From Oscillospiraceae bacterium (GTDB taxonomy: Bacteria; Bacillota_A; Clostridia; Oscillospirales; WRJC01), in the NCBI GenBank assembly GCA_009785015.1, contig WQXD01000235.1, positions 1 to 5,992 on the forward strand: a stretch of 5,992 nt of DNA, read 5' to 3'. Below, in pieces: positions 1 through 4,684 of the stretch; position 1 is the first letter of the stretch; each line of letters starts with the position of its first letter. The position numbers and the translations under genes were made by a program. Under the pieces are notes generated by a model that saw only the letters and a program-made list of their open reading frames with translations, did not search any database and was not told where the DNA came from.

Positions 1-2
1 CT

Positions 3-89
3 GTCATTGCGAGGCGACTTGTCGCCGTGGCAATCCAGAAAAAACCGATATTCCGACGTACTGGATTGCTTCGCTGCGCTCGCAATGAC
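3..89. repeat. Imperfect palindromic intergenic repeat (MITE-like)
   Basis: The outer arms are exact inverted repeats: GTCATTGCGAG (3–13) pairs with 79–89, and GCAATCCAG (30–38) pairs with 61–69. The left arm contains its own perfect 6-bp hairpin, GGCGAC-TT-GTCGCC (13–26). The matching part of the right arm (70–78) is different in sequence, so the two halves are not simple mirror copies. The unpaired centre is 39–60. Elements beginning and ending in CATTGCGAG/CTCGCAATG with internal GGCAATCC blocks are, to my knowledge, common between genes in many unrelated bacteria and carry no gene of their own. Only one copy is visible, so copy number and mobility are inferred. The element ends nine bases before the ribosome binding site of the following gene. 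Confidence 0.8.
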
Positions 90-97
90 GGCAATAT

Positions 98-102
98 AGA
101 GG
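98..102 (+). promoter_or_regulatory. Ribosome binding site of the alpha/beta hydrolase gene
   Basis: AGAGG lies six bases before the ATG at 109, a good Shine-Dalgarno match and spacing, and supports that start. A second possible start is the ATG at 157 (residue 17), preceded by AAAGGG at eight bases, so a product 16 residues shorter cannot be excluded. No convincing -35/-10 pair is visible between the repeat and this site. Confidence 0.6.
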
Positions 103-108
103 TTATGC

Positions 109-1185
109 ATGAAGTCTATTGAACAACAACTTGTAAAAAACGAAAGGGAAAAAATCATGAGCTATCACGCGGACGGCTATATGGAGCGTTTATACGCCCA
201 AAACAAAAGCGAATTTGATATCGGCGCAATAGAGGGGCAGTGTGATTTTGAAAAATTCTCGCAAAACATGGGCAAAGCGTATATCTCCTGCCTCGGGGAA
301 ATGCCGAAAGGGCTACCCTTGGATGTGAAAATTTTATCGGAGACGGCATGCGACGGCTACACAAGGCAGAAAATCGAATACACGGCGGACGACGGCTTCA
401 GGGCCCCGGCGTATATATTGGTTCCAAACGGACCAAGCGCGCCCCGCCCCGCCGTCATAGCCCTGGCGGGCCACGGCTACGGAGTGGCGGATATCGTCGG
501 GCTGACTGAAAACGGAGAAGAAAAGCCGGAGGGAAAAGACCCCGGCTATCAGAAAAATTTCGCGGTTGAACTCGTAAAAAGGGGTTTTGTGGTGGCGGCC
601 CCGGAGCTGTTCGGGTTCGGAGAGCTGATGCTGGAGCCAAAAGAGGGGCAGCCGGCCGAAGGCAGCTCGTGCTACATGCTCACCACGCAGCTGTTCATGT
701 ACGGCAAAACGATGGCGGGAATCCGCGTGTGGCAGGCCCAGCGCATGTTCAAGTATCTGGCAAGCCTGAAGGACGCGGACCCGCGCCGCATAGGCTCCAT
801 GGGGATTTCCGGCGGCGGATTGGTCTCGTCGTTTTTCGCCGCCTACAACCAAAGCGTGAAAGCGTGCGTGGTCAGCGGGTATTTCTGCACATTCAAGCAC
901 AGCATAATGGGCATTCACCACTGCATCGACAATTTTGTGCCCGGCTTTTTGAAATACGGCGAAATGGCGGAGCTGTTCGCGCTCATCGCCCCGCGCCCGC
1001 TGCTTATGGAATCGGGTACAAAAGACACAATATTCCCAATAGAAGCCGTAAAATCCTCATACGCGCGCTTAGAGGCCCTGTATGGCCGCTTGGGCGCGAG
1101 GGACAATATAGACATAGACGTCTTTGAAGGCGAGCATCAGATTTCGGGCGCGAAGGCGTATGATTTTCTGGCGGAGCGGCTGTAA
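109..1185 (+). CDS. Alpha/beta hydrolase (dienelactone hydrolase / acetyl-xylan-esterase-like)
   Basis: This is a predicted serine hydrolase of 358 residues with the alpha/beta-hydrolase fold. The nucleophile elbow is G232-I-S234-G-G, with Ser234 as the nucleophile. The acid is probably Asp306 in the segment ESGTKD, and the base is His343 in GEH near the C-terminus. An HG-type oxyanion-hole segment (GHGYG) sits at 121–125. The order and spacing of these elements fit the dienelactone-hydrolase-like/Abhydrolase_7 and acetyl-xylan-esterase-like groups, which cleave ester bonds. The real substrate is unknown. There is no signal peptide or membrane segment, so the enzyme should be cytoplasmic, which argues against direct attack on extracellular polymers. 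The first ~80 residues form a helical N-terminal extension before the core. The gene stands alone on its strand and converges on the tautomerase gene with five bases between the stops. Confidence 0.88.
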   Translation: MKSIEQQLVKNEREKIMSYHADGYMERLYAQNKSEFDIGAIEGQCDFEKFSQNMGKAYISCLGEMPKGLPLDVKILSETACDGYTRQKIEYTADDGFRAPAYILVPNGPSAPRPAVIALAGHGYGVADIVGLTENGEEKPEGKDPGYQKNFAVELVKRGFVVAAPELFGFGELMLEPKEGQPAEGSSCYMLTTQLFMYGKTMAGIRVWQAQRMFKYLASLKDADPRRIGSMGISGGGLVSSFFAAYNQSVKACVVSGYFCTFKHSIMGIHHCIDNFVPGFLKYGEMAELFALIAPRPLLMESGTKDTIFPIEAVKSSYARLEALYGRLGARDNIDIDVFEGEHQISGAKAYDFLAERL

Positions 1186-1190
1186 GAGAT

Positions 1191-1535
1191 CTAAAAGTAT
1201 CTCCCGTTTGCCGCCCAGGTGTCAAATTCCGTGAAATTCATGTACACGCAGTCGTCCGGGCCGAGCTCCAGAATTTCTTTGAGCGCCCCATAGATTTTTT
1301 CGGAAAAATCCTTCTTGTTTTCCTCGGGCGACTGTTTGTAGCACTGCACGCTCACAAAAACCCCGCCGTTCGGCTTGCCGCGCATGAACATGTCGGCCCC
1401 GCCGTTCAGGCAGACCAAAGTGTTGTCCAAATTTTTGCCCGGCAGCGCCGGCATGATTTCCCCGATCTTCGAATAAAGGCGGGTTTTGGTCGCGTCGTCC
1501 AATTTCTTCGCTGTGGTGATATTTACGTACGGCAT
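1191..1535 (-). CDS. MIF-type tautomerase family protein (phenylpyruvate tautomerase-related)
   Basis: This protein of 114 residues matches the length of the macrophage migration inhibitory factor (MIF) family (about 115). It starts Met-Pro-Tyr-Val-Asn. After removal of Met, the N-terminal proline would be the catalytic base that defines the tautomerase superfamily. Lys34 in PGKN corresponds to the conserved active-site lysine of MIF. The C-terminal stretch (CVYMNF at 96–101, then WAANGRYF) resembles the VYINY...AANVGW end of MIF. Family members form trimers and interconvert keto and enol forms of substrates such as phenylpyruvate. The physiological substrate is often unknown, and it is unknown here. 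The gene lies 41 bases downstream of the TIM-barrel gene on the same strand with no terminator between, so the two are probably co-transcribed. Confidence 0.87.
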   Translation of the reverse strand: MPYVNITTAKKLDDATKTRLYSKIGEIMPALPGKNLDNTLVCLNGGADMFMRGKPNGGVFVSVQCYKQSPEENKKDFSEKIYGALKEILELGPDDCVYMNFTEFDTWAANGRYF

Positions 1536-1545
1536 AAATGTTTTT

Positions 1546-1550
1546 CTCCT
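1546..1550 (-). promoter_or_regulatory. Ribosome binding site of the tautomerase gene
   Basis: On the minus strand this reads AGGAG, within AAAAAGGAG, ten bases before the ATG at 1535. This is a strong Shine-Dalgarno sequence. It fixes the start so that proline is residue 2, as the catalytic mechanism requires. Confidence 0.8.
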
Positions 1551-1576
1551 TTTTAAACTTTTGAAAAATTTGTATT

Positions 1577-2278
1577 TTACCGGTTGTTTTCGGTTTCCCT
1601 GTATTTTTTCATGAGCTCCGCGAATATCTCCCCGTTTGTGGGAGGGGTGTAGGTTATCGCGTTCGCGCCCGCCTCGATGGTGGCCCTTATGGTCTCCACG
1701 GTGGGCCCGCCTGTGGCGATTATGGGGACTTGCGGAAATTCCGAGCGGATTTTTCTGACGATTTCGGGCGTGGCGGCCGCCCCGGAGACGTTTAGTATGC
1801 CCGCCCCCGCCTCCAGCCTGCTTTTGACATCGGTGCCCATGCTCACCACAGTCAAAACGATCGGTATGTCTATGACCCGGCTTATCTCCTCTATGACTTC
1901 ATTTTTGGTCGGCGAATTGAGCACGACCCCGATCGCCCCCTGATATTCCGCGTCCTTGGCCAGATTCACCACGCGCGGGCCCTGCGTCGTGCCGCCGCCC
2001 ACCCCGCAAAACACCGGGACGTCCCCCGCGAACATTATCGCGCGGGTTATCACGGGCGAAGGGGTGAAGGGATAGACCGCAATCACGGCGTCGCCGTTCA
2101 TATTCCTGATTATCGCGATATCGGTGGTGAAAACGAGCGATTGTATGAGTTTTTCGTTTATCTTTATGCCCGTGGTCAGCTCGCGTATTATCTCGGGCAC
2201 GTGCACTATATGCTTTTTGAGCTGCCCCCGGATGCTGGGGATGTGCTGATCTTTGACGCTTTTTTCCGTATAAGCCAA
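1577..2278 (-). CDS. TIM-barrel (phosphate-binding beta/alpha-barrel) protein, commonly annotated 'hydrolase'
   Basis: This is a predicted cytoplasmic beta/alpha-barrel protein of 233 residues. The C-terminal half carries repeating strand–glycine signatures of phosphate-binding TIM barrels: AGAGILNVSG (157–166), IIATGGPT (186–193) and AGANAITYTPP (203–213). The N-terminal half has SLVFTTDIAIIRN (47–59) and VFCGVGGGTTQG (89–100). The pattern matches a family widespread in Bacillota that databases label only 'hydrolase' or 'beta/alpha barrel protein'. I know of no established reaction. The start is set at a TTG (2276–2278), because an ideal GGGAGG site lies eight bases upstream and family members begin a few residues before IPSIRG. 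The longer reading from an ATG at 2413 would add 45 AT-rich-encoded residues and run into the divergent gene. It is the first gene of a two-gene unit with the tautomerase. Confidence 0.85.
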   Translation of the reverse strand: MAYTEKSVKDQHIPSIRGQLKKHIVHVPEIIRELTTGIKINEKLIQSLVFTTDIAIIRNMNGDAVIAVYPFTPSPVITRAIMFAGDVPVFCGVGGGTTQGPRVVNLAKDAEYQGAIGVVLNSPTKNEVIEEISRVIDIPIVLTVVSMGTDVKSRLEAGAGILNVSGAAATPEIVRKIRSEFPQVPIIATGGPTVETIRATIEAGANAITYTPPTNGEIFAELMKKYRETENNR

Positions 2279-2286
2279 ATTTTTCG

Positions 2287-2292
2287 CCTCCC
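2287..2292 (-). promoter_or_regulatory. Ribosome binding site that decides the TTG start of the TIM-barrel gene
   Basis: The minus strand reads GGGAGG here, eight bases before the TTG at 2276–2278. This near-perfect Shine-Dalgarno sequence would be inside the coding region if the upstream ATG at 2413 were the start. It therefore favours the 233-residue product. Confidence 0.8.
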
Positions 2293-2313
2293 GTAATTTG
2301 GTTTTTTTTATAT

Positions 2314-2342
2314 ATTGTACCACAGTCCGGCCGATATTGCAA
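2314..2342 (-). promoter_or_regulatory. Sigma-A-type promoter for the TIM-barrel–tautomerase pair
   Basis: On the minus strand there is a -35 TTGCAA (2337–2342), a 17-base spacer and a -10 TACAAT (2314–2319). The -10 is preceded by TGG, an extended -10 (TGn) motif. It matches the consensus at 4/6 for -35 and 5/6 for -10. Transcription would begin near 2307 and give a leader of about 30 bases with the GGGAGG site inside it. It is the best promoter in the window, but it is read by eye. Confidence 0.7.
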
Positions 2343-2365
2343 GTTATTTTTTTATATTTGATAAA
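2337..2365 (+). promoter_or_regulatory. Candidate sigma-A-type promoter for the URO-D-like gene, sharing the -35 hexamer
   Basis: On the plus strand the same TTGCAA (2337–2342), which is its own reverse complement, is followed after 17 bases by GATAAA (2360–2365), a 4/6 match to the -10 consensus. The start of transcription would fall near 2372, leaving about 20 bases of leader containing the GGAG site. The spacer is almost pure A/T, so chance -10-like matches are easy. This promoter is weaker evidence than the minus-strand one. Confidence 0.45.
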
Positions 2366-2378
2366 TTTTAAAAGAATT

Positions 2379-2382
2379 GGAG
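2379..2382 (+). promoter_or_regulatory. Ribosome binding site of the URO-D-like gene
   Basis: GGAG lies ten bases before the ATG at 2393, with an A-rich spacer. The spacing is acceptable and there is no competing in-frame upstream start, so the ATG at 2393 is well supported. Confidence 0.7.
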
Positions 2383-2392
2383 TAAAAAAAAC

Positions 2393-3406
2393 ATGATCGA
2401 AACGAGAAAACAAAGATGGATCGATTTATACGAAAAAAAAGAAAGGCGCGGAGCGGTAATTTTAATCGGGCAAAATTACGGCCCGAGGCCGCTCCCCTAC
2501 CCCGAAAACAAAAGCAAACGCGCGGAGTACAGCCTGAATGTGTACAACAGGCAGATGGAGTCGCTTGAATACACGGACGACGATCTGATCCCGTTTGTGA
2601 GCCCCTACACGGGAACCGAGGTGTTTGCCGCGGCGTTCGGCTGCGGAGTCTCATACCCGGCAAACGACATGCCCTTCGCGCTGCCCTGCGTGCACAGCTC
2701 AAAAGAAGCGGCGAAGCTCAAAGTCCCAAATCCTTCTGATTCCCCTCCGGTCGCCCTCATATTCGAAATCGCCGAAAAGCTCAGAGCCGCCGCCCCCGAA
2801 GCCATGATGCAGCTGCCGGATATCCAGAGCCCGCTCGATATCGCCGCGCTGATATGGAACAAGGAGGATTTTTTCGCGGCGATGTACGAAGACCCGGAGG
2901 CGGTTTTGGATTTGGTCGCCATGACCGAACAATTTTTATGCGACTTCTTGGATTTATGGTATGCGCGCTACGGCGTTGAATTCATCGCGCACCACCCCGA
3001 CTACTATATGCCCCGCGGCGTCACTTTTTCGGAGGACGAAGTGGGCGCCATAAGCCCGGAGATGTTTTATAGGTTTTCGCTGGGCAGCTTGAACCGTCTG
3101 GCCGACAGGTACGGCTTTTCGGGCATGCACTGCTGCGCGGATTCGCTGCACCAGTGGGAAAACTTCAAAGCGATAAAAAACCTGAGGCTCATAAACCTGA
3201 ACCTGACCCATACGCCCGAAAATTTCAATCAGGCTTACGAATATTTTGAAAATGTGTGCCCCCAGATGCACAGCGCGCGCATATCCGACGAGCTCTGGGA
3301 GCGCGATGGGAGCAATATGCGCGTGGTGATTTCCGACTGGGCAAACGACAAGCATGAAGCCCGGGAAAAAAGCAAAAGGCTGCGCGAGAAATACTGCGGC
3401 CTATAG
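2393..3406 (+). CDS. Uroporphyrinogen decarboxylase (URO-D) superfamily protein, possible methyltransferase
   Basis: This is a predicted cytoplasmic TIM-barrel protein of 337 residues, about the usual length for the family. Family-like segments are LPDIQSPLDIAALIW (141–155), the helix EDPEAVLDLVAMTEQF (166–181), YYMPRGVTFSEDEVGAISPEMF (204–225; compare the 'MISPEMFREF' block of URO-D-like proteins) and GFSGMHCCADS (241–251). It lacks the N-terminal PVWLMRQAGR-type motif of true HemE, so a role in haem synthesis is unlikely. His246-x-Cys248 resembles the HxC zinc ligands of MtaA/CmuA-type corrinoid methyltransferases. A third ligand is not obvious (candidates are Cys289 and Cys335). Methyl transfer is therefore possible but unproven, and no corrinoid-binding protein gene is adjacent. 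It is divergent from the TIM-barrel gene, and its stop codon overlaps the convergent U32 gene by six bases. Confidence 0.82.
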   Translation: MIETRKQRWIDLYEKKERRGAVILIGQNYGPRPLPYPENKSKRAEYSLNVYNRQMESLEYTDDDLIPFVSPYTGTEVFAAAFGCGVSYPANDMPFALPCVHSSKEAAKLKVPNPSDSPPVALIFEIAEKLRAAAPEAMMQLPDIQSPLDIAALIWNKEDFFAAMYEDPEAVLDLVAMTEQFLCDFLDLWYARYGVEFIAHHPDYYMPRGVTFSEDEVGAISPEMFYRFSLGSLNRLADRYGFSGMHCCADSLHQWENFKAIKNLRLINLNLTHTPENFNQAYEYFENVCPQMHSARISDELWERDGSNMRVVISDWANDKHEAREKSKRLREKYCGL

Positions 3407-4678
3407 GGATCGCAGCATGTCGCCCGGGGATATTTCCCGCCTTTGCCAGATATCATTGGCCCTTTTTATGTCCTCGTCGATTTTTATTTTAAATCGCATG
3501 GAGGGGCGCGCGGCAGCTTCTATCGGGCTGCCGTTTTCGTCGGACAGGTTGCCGACCAATATATCGTCGCCGAAGCGGGACGGCGAGAGGATCTGCGCCT
3601 TTTGGTTTAATTCCACCCTGTTTTTCTGCTCGAAGACCGCTTCCGCGTTTTTTTGGTCATACCCGACACAAACCCCAAGCCAGCTTTTTTGGCGCGGGCT
3701 TTGCGTCCCGTTGCAAATCGCGGCGTCGGCCGACGGGGGGCCGTAGAAAAAACCGGTGCAGAATTCTCTGCCCGCCACGGAATTTATTTCCTCTTTTAAT
3801 TTTTTTTGCAGCTCATTGTCCGTTTGCCCCGTGGCATAGAAGCTGTCCAGCGCCGCTCTGTACGCGTTTGTCACGCAGGCCGCGTAATAGGCGCTTTTCA
3901 TCCGGCCCTCGATTTTAAAGGCGTCAACCCCGCAGCGCGCGAGGTCGTCCATGTGCTCAATCATGCACAGATCTTTCGAGGAAAACAGATAAGTGCCCCT
4001 GTCGTCTTCGGCTATGGGCAGATACTGTCCCGGCCGCAGCTGTTCAGCCACGTGATATTTCCAGCGGCACGCCTGCGCGCAGGCGCCTTTGTTGGCGTCC
4101 CTTGAAGCCAGATAGTTTGAGAGCAGGCATCTGCCCGAATACGCCACGCACATGGAGCCGTGGACAAAACATTCGAGCTCGATTTTATCTCCCACATTGT
4201 CCTTTATTTTTCGTATATCCCCGCATCCGAGTTCCCTTGAAAGAATTACGCGCTTCGCGCCGAGTTCCGCCCAGGCGAGGCAGGCCGGATGGTTTTGGAC
4301 GTTCGCCTGTGTGGATATGTGGATATCGAGCCCCGGAAGCGTTTTTTTTACGAGCGAGACCACGCCGATATCCGCGCAGATCACCGCGTCCGGGCCCTCG
4401 CCGAGCTCTTTTATTTCGCTTAAGTAATCTTTTAATTCTTCGATTTCGCCGGCATGGGGCACCGTGTTTATCGTGAGATACAGCTTTTTTTGGCGCGCGT
4501 GGGCGTAGAGGCAGGCCTGCTTTGTTTCATCGAGGGTGAAATTTTCGGCTGAGGCCCTCATGCCGAAGTTTTTTCCCGAAAAATACACCGCGTCCGCTCC
4601 GAAAAGAAAGGCGGCTTTCAGTTTTTCAAAATTTCCGGCAGGGGCCAGTATCTCGGGCTTTTCAGGCAGATTGTTCAT
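3401..4678 (-). CDS. Peptidase U32 family protein, TrhP/YrrO-like tRNA U34 hydroxylation enzyme
   Basis: This protein of 425 residues is close in length to B. subtilis YrrO (about 422). The U32 signature is complete: E169-C-F-x2-G-S-M-C177-x4-G-x-C184-L-L-S. It is followed by Cys200 and Cys204 (GACAQACRW). These cysteines correspond to the conserved set thought to hold an iron–sulfur cluster in TrhP/RlhA. The N-terminal barrel begins PEILAPAGNFEKL at 8–20, and VDAFKIEGRMKS (251–262) is also typical. Residues ~332–400 match the small C-terminal U32 domain. Although named 'collagenase-like protease', the studied relatives TrhP (YegQ, YrrN/YrrO) make 5-hydroxyuridine at position 34 of tRNA using prephenate, and that is the likeliest role. 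It lies six bases after mltG. The ribosome binding site is weak (GGGG about 12 bases upstream, inside mltG), which suggests translational coupling. Only one U32 gene is visible. Confidence 0.9.
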   Translation of the reverse strand: MNNLPEKPEILAPAGNFEKLKAAFLFGADAVYFSGKNFGMRASAENFTLDETKQACLYAHARQKKLYLTINTVPHAGEIEELKDYLSEIKELGEGPDAVICADIGVVSLVKKTLPGLDIHISTQANVQNHPACLAWAELGAKRVILSRELGCGDIRKIKDNVGDKIELECFVHGSMCVAYSGRCLLSNYLASRDANKGACAQACRWKYHVAEQLRPGQYLPIAEDDRGTYLFSSKDLCMIEHMDDLARCGVDAFKIEGRMKSAYYAACVTNAYRAALDSFYATGQTDNELQKKLKEEINSVAGREFCTGFFYGPPSADAAICNGTQSPRQKSWLGVCVGYDQKNAEAVFEQKNRVELNQKAQILSPSRFGDDILVGNLSDENGSPIEAAARPSMRFKIKIDEDIKRANDIWQRREISPGDMLRSL

Positions 4679-4684
4679 TTTTTT

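Noticed and set aside
1..90. The inverted repeat considered as a CRISPR repeat, tRNA or riboswitch
   Set aside because: There is one unit only with no spacers, no cloverleaf or anticodon pattern, and no recognisable ligand-binding core. It fits a dispersed palindromic element better.
334..921. A 195-codon open frame antisense to the alpha/beta hydrolase
   Set aside because: It lies wholly inside a well-supported gene, has no ribosome binding site that I can see, and its product is rich in Arg, His and Ala with no recognisable motif. It is a by-product of the GC-rich codon usage on the other strand.
1899..2342. A 147-codon minus-strand frame overlapping the TIM-barrel gene
   Set aside because: It is a frame-shifted shadow of the TIM-barrel coding sequence, of low complexity (Arg/Gly/His-rich), and the TIM-barrel frame carries all the conserved motifs.
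3425..3439. Small hairpin (CGGGGA / TTCCCG) just after the URO-D-like stop, considered as a terminator
   Set aside because: The stem is six pairs including one G·T, it has no T-run after it, and it lies within U32 coding sequence (residues ISPGD).
4102..4476. A 124-codon plus-strand frame and neighbours opposite the U32 gene
   Set aside because: The U32 signature and cysteines are all in the minus-strand frame. The opposite frame is Arg/Pro-rich and has no supported start.
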